This document shows, piece after piece, positions 1 to 8,821 of a stretch of DNA of 64,000 nt. The stretch is taken from positions 744,001 to 808,000 of the forward strand of contig NZ_PKRQ01000001.1 in NCBI RefSeq assembly GCF_002855575.1, in the 5' to 3' direction. This stretch comes from Tabrizicola sp. TH137. GTDB lineage: Bacteria; Pseudomonadota; Alphaproteobacteria; Rhodobacterales; Rhodobacteraceae. Under the pieces are notes generated by a model. That model did not search any database. It saw nothing but the letters and a program-made list of their open reading frames with translations, and was not told where the DNA came from. The translations under genes and the position numbers were made by a program. Positions within the stretch are counted from its first letter, which is position 1; the number at the start of each line of letters is the position of its first letter.

Positions 1-122
1 CGCTGAACGGCACCGAGGTTGCGGCCCTTCTGCCCGCAGGCCAGCCCGTGCCGGAACCGGGCGCCACCGTGGGCCTCGCCTTCGATCCCGCTGCGCTGCA
101 TGTGATGGAGGGCGAGGGATGA
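1..122 (+). CDS. ABC transporter ATP-binding protein, C-terminal fragment
   Basis: Only the last ~39 codons lie in the window; the frame starts at base 3 and ends with TGA at 120-122. The residues (LNGTEVAALLP, then a hydrophobic strand ending [16 protein letters not shown]) resemble the C-terminal TOBE domain of PotA/CysA-type import ATPases. The stop overlaps the ATG of the next permease gene (ATGA, 119-122), so the two are probably translationally coupled. This would be the ATPase of the polyamine-type importer that follows. The Walker motifs lie outside the window, so the assignment rests on the tail and the context. Confidence 0.7.
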   Translation, partial: LNGTEVAALLPAGQPVPEPGATVGLAFDPAALHVMEGEG

Positions 123-1063
123 CCTCCCCCACCCCCGCCATCCTGCCCGAACGCGGGCTTGCCGACCGGCTCACCGCGCTTTTCTGGCGCCATCCGCGCC
201 TGCTGCTGGCCGTCCTTCTCACCCCGCCGCTGCTCTGGCTGGGGGTCGTCTATCTCGGCTCGCTCTTTGCCCTGCTGCTGCAATCCTTCTATTCGATCGA
301 CGAATTCTCCGGCGTGGTGAAAGAGGAATTCACCCTCAAGACCTATGCCGAGCTGTTCCGCGCCCAGAACCTCGACATCATCATCCGCACGCTGGTCATG
401 TCCGCCGCCGTCACCATCGGCTGCGCGCTGATCGCCTTTCCCATCGCCTATTACGCCGCCCGCTTCGCGCGGGGAAAGTGGAAGGCCGTCTTCTACCTTG
501 GCGTCATGCTGCCGCTCTGGTCCTCCTACCTCGTCAAGGTCTATGCGTGGAAACTGATCCTCGCGAAGGAAGGCATCATCACCTGGGCCGCCGAAGGCGT
601 GGGCCTGTCGATGATCCTGAACGCCATCCTCGCCATCCCCGGCATCGGCGGGAACTCCCTCTCCACCAGCCCGCTCGGCACTTTCATCGTCTTCGTCTAT
701 GTCTGGCTGCCCTACATGATCCTGCCGATGCAGGCCGCGCTGGAACGCGTGCCCACCTCGATGCTGGAAGCCTCCGCTGACCTTGGCGCCTCGCGGGCGC
801 AGACCTTCCGCACGGTGATCCTGCCATTGGCCATGCCGGGCGTCATCGCGGGGTCGATCTTCACCTTCTCGCTGACGATGGGCGATTACATCATCCCGCA
901 GATCGTCGGCACCTCGGCCCGTTTCATCGGGCTGGCGGTGTATCAGTTGCAGGGGACCGCCGGGAACATCCCGCTGGCCGCCGCCTTCGCCGTGGTCCCC
1001 ATCGTCATCATGCTGATCTACCTGACCATCGCGAAACGGAAGGGGGCCTTCGATGCACTCTGA
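119..1063 (+). CDS. Polyamine-type ABC transporter permease, PotB-like
   Basis: 314 residues, the usual size for the first inner-membrane permease of spermidine/putrescine importers. A cytoplasmic N-terminus is followed by about six membrane segments. The ATPase-contact EAA loop is visible at about residues 217-240 ([14 protein letters not shown] then LPLAMPG). The start overlaps the stop of the ATPase gene, and the end overlaps the next permease by 11 bp, a tight operon. The following aminoaldehyde dehydrogenase supports putrescine or a related polyamine as substrate, but the substrate is inferred because no binding-protein gene lies in the window. Confidence 0.88.
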   Translation: MTSPTPAILPERGLADRLTALFWRHPRLLLAVLLTPPLLWLGVVYLGSLFALLLQSFYSIDEFSGVVKEEFTLKTYAELFRAQNLDIIIRTLVMSAAVTIGCALIAFPIAYYAARFARGKWKAVFYLGVMLPLWSSYLVKVYAWKLILAKEGIITWAAEGVGLSMILNAILAIPGIGGNSLSTSPLGTFIVFVYVWLPYMILPMQAALERVPTSMLEASADLGASRAQTFRTVILPLAMPGVIAGSIFTFSLTMGDYIIPQIVGTSARFIGLAVYQLQGTAGNIPLAAAFAVVPIVIMLIYLTIAKRKGAFDAL

Positions 1064-1859
1064 CCGCGCCTCGCTGGGATTGAAGATCGCCGCCGTCGGG
1101 GGCCTGCTGTTCCTCCACCTGCCGATCCTGCTGATCTTCCTCTACGCCTTCACGACCGAGGACAAATCCTACCAGTTCCCGCCCCCCGGCCTGACCACCC
1201 AATGGTTCGGCGTGGCCTGGAACCGCGAGGATATCTGGCCGCCCCTCTACCTCTCGCTCTGGGTCGCCACGATTGCCACCTTCCTCGCCATGATCCTCGG
1301 CACGCTGGTTTCTGCCGCCATGGCGCGCACCGCCTTCTTCGGGCGCGAACAGATCAGCCTTCTGATCATCCTGCCCATCGCGCTGCCCGGCGTCATCACT
1401 GGCATGTCGCTGCGGTCGGCCTTCTCGATCATGGACATACCCTTCTCCACCTGGACCATCATCCTCGGCCACGCGACCTTCTGCATCGTGATCGTCTATA
1501 ACAACGCCGTCGCCCGCTTCCGCCGCCTGTCTGGCGGCATCTTGGAGGCCTCTGCCGACCTCGGCGCCAACAGCTTCCAGACCTTCCGCTATGTCCTGCT
1601 GCCCAACCTCGGCACCGCCCTTCTGGCAGGCGGGATGCTCGCCTTCGCCCTGTCGTTTGACGAGGTGATCGTCACCACCTTCACCGCCGGCCAGCAAAGC
1701 ACCCTGCCCATCTGGATGCTTCAGGAACTGGTCCGCCCGCGCCAGCGGCCGGTGACCAATGTGGTGGCCATCGTCGTCTTCCTCGCCACCTTCGTCCCCA
1801 TCCTCATCGCCTATTACCTCACCCGCGGCGGGTCCGAGACCGCCGGTGCGGGCAAATGA
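1053..1859 (+). CDS. Polyamine-type ABC transporter permease, PotC-like
   Basis: 268 residues, the shorter second permease of a PotB/PotC pair. The N-terminal membrane segment is at about 10-32, and the EAA loop at about 164-190 ([14 protein letters not shown], then LPNLGT) contacts the ATPase. The start is an ATG inside the end of the upstream permease gene (11-bp overlap). Together with the upstream proteins it forms the membrane channel of the importer. The dehydrogenase gene begins 16 bp downstream behind a strong AGGGAGG ribosome-binding site. Confidence 0.88.
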   Translation: MHSDRASLGLKIAAVGGLLFLHLPILLIFLYAFTTEDKSYQFPPPGLTTQWFGVAWNREDIWPPLYLSLWVATIATFLAMILGTLVSAAMARTAFFGREQISLLIILPIALPGVITGMSLRSAFSIMDIPFSTWTIILGHATFCIVIVYNNAVARFRRLSGGILEASADLGANSFQTFRYVLLPNLGTALLAGGMLAFALSFDEVIVTTFTAGQQSTLPIWMLQELVRPRQRPVTNVVAIVVFLATFVPILIAYYLTRGGSETAGAGK

Positions 1860-1875
1860 CCAAAGGGAGGTCCAA

Positions 1876-3321
1876 ATGGACAGCGCACTCATGACCATCG
1901 ACACCCAGCTTCTGATCGGCGCCGCTTTTGAGCCCGGGCAAGAGGCCAAGGAGCCGATCCTCAACCCCCGCACCGGCGGCCTGATCCTCGAGGTGCCCGA
2001 GGCCTCCACCGCGCAGGTGGACCGCGCCGTCGCCGCCGCCCGCAAGGCGTTCGAGTCATGGTCCCGCACCACCCCCGCCGAACGCGCCGCAGCCCTTCTC
2101 CGCATCGCCGACCGGGTGGAGGCCGAGGCCGACAGCTTCGCCGCGCTGGAGGCGCTGAACTGCGGCAAACCGATCAATGCCGCCCGCAATGACGAGATTC
2201 CCGCCATCGTGGATTGCTACCGCTTCTTCGCCGGGGCCGTGCGCTGCCAGCATGGCGCAGTGGCAGGCGAATACCTCGCCGGCCACACCTCCATGATCCG
2301 CCGCGATCCCATCGGCGTCGTCGCCTCCATCGCGCCATGGAACTATCCGCTGATGATGATGGCCTGGAAACTCGGCCCCGCCATCGGCGGCGGCAATACG
2401 GTCGTGTTCAAACCCTCGGAACAGACGCCCCTCACCGCGCTCAAGATGGCGCGCATCCTGGCGGAAGAACTGCCCGAAGGCGTGGTCAACATCGTGGCAG
2501 GGCGCGGCCAGACCGTCGGCAACTACCTCATCAACCACCCCCATGTGGACATGATCTCGCTCACCGGCGATGTGGCCACGGGCAAGAAGATGCTGGATGC
2601 CGCCGCCAAGACGGTAAAGCGCACCCATCTGGAACTGGGCGGCAAGGCCCCCGTCATCGTCTTTGATGATGCCGATGTGGGCGAGGTTGTCGATGGCCTG
2701 CGCGCCTTCGGCTATTACAATGCAGGTCAGGACTGCACCGCCGCCTGCCGCATCTATGCCGGGAAAAAGGTCTATGACCGTCTGGTGGCCGAACTGACCT
2801 CTGCCGTCTCCACCATCGCCCTGGGGAACGAGGATGACAGCACCAACGAAATCGGCCCCCTGATTTCCCTCCGCCAGCGCGACCGCGTGGCAAGCTTCGT
2901 CAACCGCGCCCGCGAGGTGAACCATATCGAGATCACCACAGGGGGCGAGGTGATGGATCAGGGCTTCTACTACCGCCCCACCGTCATCGCCGGCGCGAAG
3001 CAGGAAGACGAGATCGTCCGGCGCGAGGTGTTTGGCCCCGTCGTCTCCATCACCCCCTTCTCCGATTTGGATACGGCGGTGAACTGGGCCAATGACAGCG
3101 ACTATGGCCTCGCCTCCTCGGTCTGGACCAGGGATGTCGGGCGCGCCATGGCGACGGCGGCGCGGCTGCGCTATGGCTGCACCTGGATCAACACGCATTT
3201 CATGCTGACCAACGAAATGCCCCATGGCGGGCTGAAACAGTCCGGCTATGGCAAGGACATGTCGGCCTATGCGCTGGAGGATTACACCGTCGTCCGCCAT
3301 GTGATGGTGAAACACGGCTGA
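1876..3321 (+). CDS. Aminoaldehyde (gamma-aminobutyraldehyde-type) dehydrogenase
   Basis: 481 residues, NAD(P)-dependent aldehyde dehydrogenase. Family landmarks are visible: Asn156 in PWNYP, the general-base Glu253 in LELGGK and the catalytic Cys287 in NAGQDC. The frame is open further upstream, but AGGGAGG at 1864-1870 ends 5 bp before the ATG at 1876 and the protein then begins like the family. Being the last gene of a polyamine-importer operon suggests oxidation of 4-aminobutanal or a similar product of polyamine breakdown; betaine aldehyde or another omega-aminoaldehyde is an alternative. Two inverted repeats follow the gene. Confidence 0.85.
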   Translation: MDSALMTIDTQLLIGAAFEPGQEAKEPILNPRTGGLILEVPEASTAQVDRAVAAARKAFESWSRTTPAERAAALLRIADRVEAEADSFAALEALNCGKPINAARNDEIPAIVDCYRFFAGAVRCQHGAVAGEYLAGHTSMIRRDPIGVVASIAPWNYPLMMMAWKLGPAIGGGNTVVFKPSEQTPLTALKMARILAEELPEGVVNIVAGRGQTVGNYLINHPHVDMISLTGDVATGKKMLDAAAKTVKRTHLELGGKAPVIVFDDADVGEVVDGLRAFGYYNAGQDCTAACRIYAGKKVYDRLVAELTSAVSTIALGNEDDSTNEIGPLISLRQRDRVASFVNRAREVNHIEITTGGEVMDQGFYYRPTVIAGAKQEDEIVRREVFGPVVSITPFSDLDTAVNWANDSDYGLASSVWTRDVGRAMATAARLRYGCTWINTHFMLTNEMPHGGLKQSGYGKDMSAYALEDYTVVRHVMVKHG

Positions 3322-3388
3322 CTGTCACCCTCTGTTTACACCTTCGCGTCATCCTCCCTCTAAGACGCGCGAAGGGCCAACCGTTCCT

Positions 3389-3417
3389 GTTCCTGCGCGA
3401 GGAGGACGCGCAGGAAC
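3389..3417 (+). other. Inverted repeat, possible transcription end of the polyamine operon
   Basis: A perfect 11-bp stem (GTTCCTGCGCG / CGCGCAGGAAC) around a 7-base loop lies 67 bp after the dehydrogenase stop. A second, imperfect pair (CTTCGCGTC / GACGCGCGAAG) lies just before it at about 3344-3375. There is no T-run, so a rho-independent terminator is not certain. It could also protect the transcript 3' end. Confidence 0.4.
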
Positions 3418-3480
3418 CAGCCTGCACGTGATCTCGACAGGACCGCGTTTCGATCACGGCCGGATGCCCGGCCCGGAACC

Positions 3481-3972
3481 ATGGGACATGACACAATGAT
3501 CTGCGCGCCACAGGCCACCACCCTTGCCGAACTGCTCGCCCCCTATCTGCGCGCCGAATGGCGCGACCAGATCGAAGGGGATGGCTCGCTCCGCCGCTCT
3601 GCCCGGCTGGGGCATGACCTCTGCGGATCGCTTCACGCCGAACGCGGCGAGGCCGGGTGGAACGTGCTCGGCTGGACCCATGCCCCGCATCCCGAGGATG
3701 GCACCCCCGCCCTGCGGCTGCGCCTGAAGACGCGGCTCGATCTGGAAACCCCCTGCGCCCAGCGCGCCACGCGGCATCTGCTGGAAGAGGTGCTGACCTC
3801 CATCCTGCTGGAGGACCTGCCTGCCGGGCGTCCCTGGTGGTCGCAGGTCGATCTGCTGCGGATCGAGGATATCGACGGCCTGCATCGCGCGCTGTCGGCC
3901 CAGACCCACGGCCTGCTGAAGGCCCGCAGCCTGCCCGATCTGCTGGCGGAACTGGGCCAGACCATCCATTGA
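3481..3972 (+). CDS. Hypothetical protein, family not recognised
   Basis: 163 residues, no recognised domain, no signal peptide or membrane segment; mixed charged/hydrophobic composition consistent with a soluble alpha-rich protein. I prefer this strand to the antisense open frame because its residues look like a folded protein (for example LLEEVLTSILLEDL, WWSQVDLLRIEDIDGL). The start is uncertain: ATG at 3481 or ATG at 3496. It stands alone between the polyamine operon and the convergent flavoprotein gene. No function can be proposed. Confidence 0.5.
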   Translation: MGHDTMICAPQATTLAELLAPYLRAEWRDQIEGDGSLRRSARLGHDLCGSLHAERGEAGWNVLGWTHAPHPEDGTPALRLRLKTRLDLETPCAQRATRHLLEEVLTSILLEDLPAGRPWWSQVDLLRIEDIDGLHRALSAQTHGLLKARSLPDLLAELGQTIH

Positions 3973-4056
3973 CCCAGCGGCGCGCGCCCCGCAGGCGGGC
4001 CGCGCAAGCCTTTCCTGTCGCCTCCCGCGCGTGCCGCGCGTCCGGCTCCGCGTGAA

Positions 4057-4133
4057 GGGGCGTTCCGCCCCCTCTTGGCGCATGCGCGCCAATTCACCCC
4101 CTGAGAGTATTTGGGGCCAAGATGAAAGCAGCC
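4057..4133 (+). repeat. Palindrome-rich intergenic element of Rhodobacteraceae type
   Basis: Two adjacent perfect hairpins, GGGGCG-TTC-CGCCCC (4057-4071) and TTGGCGC-ATGC-GCGCCAA (4075-4092), are followed by a CCCCCTGAGAGTATTT stretch and CCAAGATGAAAG. It sits between two convergent gene ends, where it may serve as a two-way terminator. I recall near-identical strings scattered between genes in Rhodobacter and Paracoccus relatives. There is only one copy in this window, so calling it a dispersed repeat rests on memory, not on the sequence given. Confidence 0.5.
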
Positions 4134-4155
4134 GCTTCCTCCTGGCCTCAAAGGC

Positions 4156-5313
4156 TCACTCGCCGAGGTTTCCGCTCCGGGCCGCCGCCCGCCCCGCCCA
4201 GCGCCCCGTCGCCCAGCAGCCGGTCAGCAGATAGCCGCCCGTCGGCGCCTCCCAATCCAGCATCTCGCCGCAGGCAAATACCCCCGGCATCGCCCGCAAC
4301 TCCAACCCCTCCGTCAGCGCCGCCTGCGTGATCCCCCCGGCGGAGGAGATCGCCTCGGCGATCGGCCTTGGCCCCGCCAGCCGCAGGGGCAGCGCCTTCA
4401 CCGCCTGAAGGATCGGCAGCGCGCGCCCGAATTCCATCACCAGGGCCACCGCCACCGGCGCAAGGCCCAGCTTGCGCAGCCGGTTGGCCAGCGTCTCGCC
4501 CGGCTTCATCCGCGCCAGCCGCGCGGCCACCTCGGCCTCGGCCAGATCGGGCAGGAGATCCACCGCCAGCCCCGCACCGTCGCGCAGCGCGGCCGAGACG
4601 GCATAGACCCCGCCCCCTTCGATCCCCCGCGCCGAGATGACGAATTCCCCCCGCTCCCGCCGATCCCCCACCAGCAGCGCCGCGCCCTTCACCGGCTGCC
4701 CGAACTGCCGCGCCATATGCGGCGACCAGTCCACCGCAAAGCCCATATTGGCAGGCCGGAAGGGCGCGACCTCCACCCCCTTTTCCCGCAGCCACGGCAC
4801 CCAGGCCGCATCCGACCCCAGCCTCGGCCAGCTTGCCCCGCCCAAGGCCAGCACCACGACCCGAGGCTCCAGCACCTCCACCCCGCCCGGCGTATCGAAC
4901 CGCCAGCCCGCGCCCTGAAACCCCGTCCAGCGCCAGCGCAGCCGCAGCTCCACCCCCGCAGCGCCCAGCCGCCCCAGCCAGGCCCGCAGCAAGGGCGACC
5001 CCTTCATCGCCATCGGAAACACCCGCCCCGAGCTGCCGGTAAACACCTCCTGCCCCAGCGCCCGGCACCAGTCCTGCACCGCCTGCGGCCCGAACGCCCG
5101 CAGCACCGGCTCCAGCCAGCCCGCGCCATAGGCCGCCAGAAAGGCCGCCTCGCCTTCATCCTTGGTGACGTTCAGCCCCGACTTCCCCGCCATCAGGAAC
5201 TTCCGCCCCGCCGAGGGCTTGGCCTCGCAGACCACCACCCGCCGCCCGGCGCGCGCCAGTTCCTCCGCCGCCATCAGACCCGCAGGCCCCGCCCCGATCA
5301 CCAGCGCATCCAT
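4156..5313 (-). CDS. HI0933/BaiN-like NAD(P)/FAD-dependent flavoprotein
   Basis: 385 residues. The N-terminus shows a Rossmann dinucleotide-binding motif (GAGPAG at residues 7-12), then the HI0933-family motif around residues 37-50 (RKFLMAGKSGLNVT). The C-terminus has the expected second FAD contact (GVFACGEMLDWEAPTGGYL). The length fits the shorter 'TIGR03862' branch of the family. Homologues are soluble flavoproteins of mostly unknown substrate; reduction of unsaturated compounds is known for BaiN. It is a single gene, divergent from the small HNH gene 35 bp away. Confidence 0.85.
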   Translation of the reverse strand: MDALVIGAGPAGLMAAEELARAGRRVVVCEAKPSAGRKFLMAGKSGLNVTKDEGEAAFLAAYGAGWLEPVLRAFGPQAVQDWCRALGQEVFTGSSGRVFPMAMKGSPLLRAWLGRLGAAGVELRLRWRWTGFQGAGWRFDTPGGVEVLEPRVVVLALGGASWPRLGSDAAWVPWLREKGVEVAPFRPANMGFAVDWSPHMARQFGQPVKGAALLVGDRRERGEFVISARGIEGGGVYAVSAALRDGAGLAVDLLPDLAEAEVAARLARMKPGETLANRLRKLGLAPVAVALVMEFGRALPILQAVKALPLRLAGPRPIAEAISSAGGITQAALTEGLELRAMPGVFACGEMLDWEAPTGGYLLTGCWATGRWAGRAAARSGNLGE

Positions 5314-5348
5314 CTTGCCCCCACCGCCGCCCGCGCCATCATCGCCCC

Positions 5349-5633
5349 ATGGACCCGATCTGCCCTCTCTGCCTGCGCCCCATCCCCGAGGGCGTGCCGC
5401 AAAGCCTGCACCACCTGATCCCGAAACTGAAAGGGGGCAAGGGGGGGCCGACGGTGCTGGTGCATCACATCTGCCACAAGGAAATCCACGCCCGCTTTTC
5501 CGAGGCCGAACTCGCCCGCCAGTTCAACACGCCCGAGGCGATCCGCGCCGATCCCCGGATGCAGGGCTTCCTGACCTGGGTCGCCAAACGCCCGCCCGAA
5601 TTCCTGTCGCGCGTGCCGAAACGGCGGCGCTGA
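5349..5633 (+). CDS. Small stand-alone HNH-type protein
   Basis: 94 residues. The C5-x2-C8 pair, H21-H22 in LHHLIPKLKGG, and the H39-H40-x-C42-H43...H47 cluster match a zinc-ribbon HNH (beta-beta-alpha metal) nuclease fold. The C-terminus is basic (KRRR). Such short HNH proteins are conserved in Rhodobacteraceae, and their substrate is not known to me. It begins 35 bp from the divergent flavoprotein gene and ends 6 bp before the end of the convergent crotonase-like gene. Nothing around it suggests a mobile element or restriction system. Confidence 0.72.
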   Translation: MDPICPLCLRPIPEGVPQSLHHLIPKLKGGKGGPTVLVHHICHKEIHARFSEAELARQFNTPEAIRADPRMQGFLTWVAKRPPEFLSRVPKRRR

Positions 5634-5639
5634 GGCGCG

Positions 5640-6245
5640 TCAGAACATCGCCTTCATCCGCCGCACATGCGCCGCATCCGCCCCCAGCGCATCGGCGGCC
5701 AGCAGCAGCGCGCCCTCCACCGCTTCCTCGGCGACAAGGTCCAGAAGCCCCCAGTCCCGCGCCTCGGCCGCGCCGATGCGGCGGCCCGCAAGGATGATCT
5801 GCCTCGCCCGCGCCGGCCCCACCAGCGCCGCCAGCCGGCGCGGGTCCGACGGTTGCGGCAGATAGCCCCGCTTCATCACCGGATAGAAGAACTCCGCCCC
5901 CGGCACCGCCACCCGCAGATCGCAGGCCAGCACCATGCCGAAGGCGCCCCCCGCCAGCGTCCCGTTCAGCGCGGCCAGCGTCAGCCCCGGATAGGCCGCG
6001 ATCCGGGCCGACAGCACCTCCCATTCCGGCGCCTGGCCCAGCCCCTGAGCCATCCCCTCCAGATCCGCCCCGGCGGAAAACACCTTTCCCGCCCCGGTCA
6101 GGATCAGCACCGCCACGCCCTCCGCCGCCGCCTGCGCCACGGCGGCATCCAGCGCGGCCAGCATGTCCTGCGTCAGGGCATTGGCCTTTTCCACCCGGTC
6201 CAGCGTGATGATCCGCGCCCCGCCGCGATCCTCGACCCGGATCAC
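5640..6245 (-). CDS. Short enoyl-CoA hydratase/isomerase-family protein, probably not a hydratase
   Basis: 201 residues against about 255 for a usual crotonase. The CoA/oxyanion-hole elements are present (FSAGADL at 56-62, NGTLAGGAFG at 94-103). The two positions that carry the catalytic glutamates in hydratases appear to hold Met (GMVLACD) and Val (FYPVMKRG), and the C-terminal helices are shortened. It starts at GTG (6245), whose bases overlap the TGA of the upstream SDR gene (GTGA), so the pair is coupled. A CoA-ester hydrolase, isomerase or non-catalytic role is possible. Confidence 0.75.
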   Translation of the reverse strand: MIRVEDRGGARIITLDRVEKANALTQDMLAALDAAVAQAAAEGVAVLILTGAGKVFSAGADLEGMAQGLGQAPEWEVLSARIAAYPGLTLAALNGTLAGGAFGMVLACDLRVAVPGAEFFYPVMKRGYLPQPSDPRRLAALVGPARARQIILAGRRIGAAEARDWGLLDLVAEEAVEGALLLAADALGADAAHVRRMKAMF

Positions 6246-6988
6246 GGGATCAACCCCACGGCGCGCCGCACGCCCTCATCCCGCAGGGAAACATCGCGCC
6301 CCAGCCAGCCATCCGCCGCCGGCCCGCACATCCAGACCAGCGCCCGCGCCGGCCATTCGGGGGGAATGTGGTCCTCCCAGGCGATCTGGCTCACCGGGTT
6401 GATCCCCGATGCCCTGATCTTGCGCTGCATCTCGGTCGCCACCGTGCCCGGCGACAGGCCCAGAACGCGGATGCCATGCGGCCCCTCTTCCAGATGCGCC
6501 GCCTGCGTCAGCATCAGCGCCCCCGCCTTCGACGCGCAATAGGCGCTCCAGCCTTCCAGCGGCCGCACCGCCGCGCCCGAAGAGACGGTGATGATCGTCC
6601 CGCCCCCCTGCGCCCGCATCGCGGGGATCACCGCCTTCATCCCGTGAAAGACGCCCTTCAGGTTGATGTCCTGCACCCGGCCCCAGTCTGCCGGGTCCGC
6701 CTCGGCCAGCCGCGCGATGGGCTCCAGCACGCCCGCATTGTTCACCAGCACGTCGATCCGCCCGAACCGCGCCATGACCTGCGCCACCGCGCCCTGCACC
6801 TGCCCCCAATCGGCCACGTCGCAGCCCAGCGCCATCGCCTCCGGCCCGATCTCCCCGGCCAGCGCGGCGATGGCCGCCGCATCCCGCGCCAGCAGCGCCA
6901 CCCGCGCGCCTTCGGCCGCAAAGGCCCGCGCCGCCGCCGCGCCGATCCCCCGGCTTGCCCCGGTGATCACCACCACCTTGCCTTGCAT
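6242..6988 (-). CDS. Short-chain dehydrogenase/reductase
   Basis: 248 residues, classical SDR. The cofactor motif TGASRGIG is at 9-16, NNAG at 83-86, catalytic Ser137, and Tyr150-x3-Lys154. The long open frame continues upstream only as an antisense artefact; the ATG at 6988 begins the canonical MQGKVVVITGASRG N-terminus. The last bases overlap the start of the crotonase-like gene, suggesting that both act on one acyl or keto substrate, for example a 3-hydroxyacyl-CoA. Substrate is not deducible. Divergent from the DUF2125-like gene across 144 bp. Confidence 0.88.
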   Translation of the reverse strand: MQGKVVVITGASRGIGAAAARAFAAEGARVALLARDAAAIAALAGEIGPEAMALGCDVADWGQVQGAVAQVMARFGRIDVLVNNAGVLEPIARLAEADPADWGRVQDINLKGVFHGMKAVIPAMRAQGGGTIITVSSGAAVRPLEGWSAYCASKAGALMLTQAAHLEEGPHGIRVLGLSPGTVATEMQRKIRASGINPVSQIAWEDHIPPEWPARALVWMCGPAADGWLGRDVSLRDEGVRRAVGLIP

Positions 6989-7132
6989 CTGCCCTGCCCC
7001 CTGCCTGTCCGCGATCACAATTCTGCCACGGACATAAGCCATGCCAGCGCGGCGTTGGAAACCCTTGACCCGGCCAAGCCCGGGGTGGATGCTCCGCGCC
7101 GACTGATTTTTTGCATCGAAACGAGGTTGATT

Positions 7133-8695
7133 ATGCGCATCCGCAGGCTGGCAGGCAGCACTGCCCTGGTCATGGCCCTGGCCGCACCGGCCATGGCCGA
7201 CGTGACGCCGGAACAGGTTTGGGAAAACTGGCTCGCCCTGGCACAAAGCAACGGGCAGACGGTCACCACCGAAAGCGTCGTCCGCGATGGCGATACCCTG
7301 GTGGTCACTGGCCTGTCGCTGGATTTCGCGCAGGAAGGCGTGACGGGCGAAGGCAGCATCGGAGAGATGCGCTTTACCGATCAGGGCGACGGCACCGTCG
7401 CCGTGACCATGTCGGAAAACTATCCGATCTCGCTCACCTTCCCGCCGCCGCCGGATGCGCTCGAGGATGAGAACGAACCCACCACCATCACCGTGGACAT
7501 CACCCAGCCCGGCCTGTCGATCATCGCCAGCGGCGACTCGGCGGAAACGACCTATGACTTCACCGCCCCCACCTTCACCGTGGCGCTGACCAGCATCGAA
7601 GGCGTCGATGCCGCCGCCGTGGATGCCAAGGCTGAGGCGACGCTGAGCAATGTCACCGGCACCTATCTCTTCGTCGCCGGCGAAGGCGAAGCGGCGACGT
7701 CCGACCTCACCTCCAGCTTCGCCGCCGACTCCATGACCCTTGTCGTCAACGGCACCGATCCCGATCCCAGCCCGGCTGATGACGGCACGGCGGCCGGCCC
7801 CTCGACCGTCAAGGTGAATGTCACCATGAACGATATCACCGGCACCACCGACGGCACGCTTCTGGCCACCGCCGCCATGGCCGACATGGCCAGCGCGCTG
7901 GAGGCGGGCTTCACCTCCGAAGGCACGTTCAACATCGGCACCACCACCTATGACATGGAAGTGACCGATCCGACGGGCGTGACCAAGATCACCGGAACCG
8001 GCGAAAGCAGCAATATCGCCTTCGCCATGGATGCCACGCGCCTGTCCTATTCCGGCGGGGCGAAGAATGCCGTCACCTCCATCTCGGCCCCCGACATCCC
8101 CTTCCCCGAGGTCAAGATCACCTATGGCGAGGCGGCCTTCGGCTTCCTCATGCCGGTCGGCGTGACAGAGGAACCCGCCGATTTCACCTTCCTGACCCGC
8201 CTCGTCGATTTCTCCATTTCGGAAGAGATCTGGGCGCTCTTCGATCCGACGAACCAGCTTCCGCGCGATCCCGCCACGCTGATCATCGACACCAAGGGCA
8301 CCGCCAAGCTGGCCGTCAACCTGATGGACCCGGCGGCGATGGAGGCGATGGGCGACGCCCCTCCCGGCGAGTTGAACTCGCTCGACATCACCGAACTGCG
8401 CGCCAAGGTGGCCGGGGCCGAACTCACCGGCACCGGTGCGCTGACCTTCGACAACACCGATCTGGTGACCTTCGGCGGCATGCCCGCCCCCACCGGCAAG
8501 ATCGACCTGAAACTCACCGGCGGCAACACCCTGATGGACAAGCTGGTCCAGATGGGCCTGCTGCCGGAAGATCAGGCGATGGGCTTCCGCATGATGCTGT
8601 CGATGTTCGCCAATGCGACGGGCGAGGATGAACTTTCCTCCGTCCTCGAATTCAAGGATGGCGGCTTCTTCGCCAACGGCCAGCAGCTTCAGTAA
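7133..8695 (+). CDS. Exported DUF2125-like protein
   Basis: 520 residues. The N-terminus is a clear Sec signal peptide (MRIRRLAGSTALVMALAAPAMA, cleavage expected before DVTP). The mature part is rich in beta-strand-like Thr/Val/Asp repeats, has no cysteine clusters, and matches my memory of DUF2125 proteins, which are periplasmic or envelope-located in alphaproteobacteria and of unknown function. The ATG at 7133 is chosen because the signal peptide begins there; the open frame further upstream is antisense to the SDR gene. A strong terminator follows at 8717-8748. Confidence 0.8.
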   Translation: MRIRRLAGSTALVMALAAPAMADVTPEQVWENWLALAQSNGQTVTTESVVRDGDTLVVTGLSLDFAQEGVTGEGSIGEMRFTDQGDGTVAVTMSENYPISLTFPPPPDALEDENEPTTITVDITQPGLSIIASGDSAETTYDFTAPTFTVALTSIEGVDAAAVDAKAEATLSNVTGTYLFVAGEGEAATSDLTSSFAADSMTLVVNGTDPDPSPADDGTAAGPSTVKVNVTMNDITGTTDGTLLATAAMADMASALEAGFTSEGTFNIGTTTYDMEVTDPTGVTKITGTGESSNIAFAMDATRLSYSGGAKNAVTSISAPDIPFPEVKITYGEAAFGFLMPVGVTEEPADFTFLTRLVDFSISEEIWALFDPTNQLPRDPATLIIDTKGTAKLAVNLMDPAAMEAMGDAPPGELNSLDITELRAKVAGAELTGTGALTFDNTDLVTFGGMPAPTGKIDLKLTGGNTLMDKLVQMGLLPEDQAMGFRMMLSMFANATGEDELSSVLEFKDGGFFANGQQLQ

Positions 8696-8716
8696 CGCCG
8701 GTCCCGACCGCAGCAC

Positions 8717-8748
8717 AGGCCCCCGCCGCCGGGCGGGGGCCTTTCGCT
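8717..8748 (+). terminator. Rho-independent terminator after the DUF2125-like gene
   Basis: A perfect 10-bp G+C stem (GGCCCCCGCC / GGCGGGGGCC) with loop GCCG is followed by TTTCGCTT. It lies 22 bp after the stop codon. Confidence 0.75.
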
Positions 8749-8821
8749 TGCCCCCCCCTCTCCGCTTGCACAGGCGCCCATGCCGGACTACCTGCAAGGC
8801 GTCTCTGATCAAGGACTGGCC

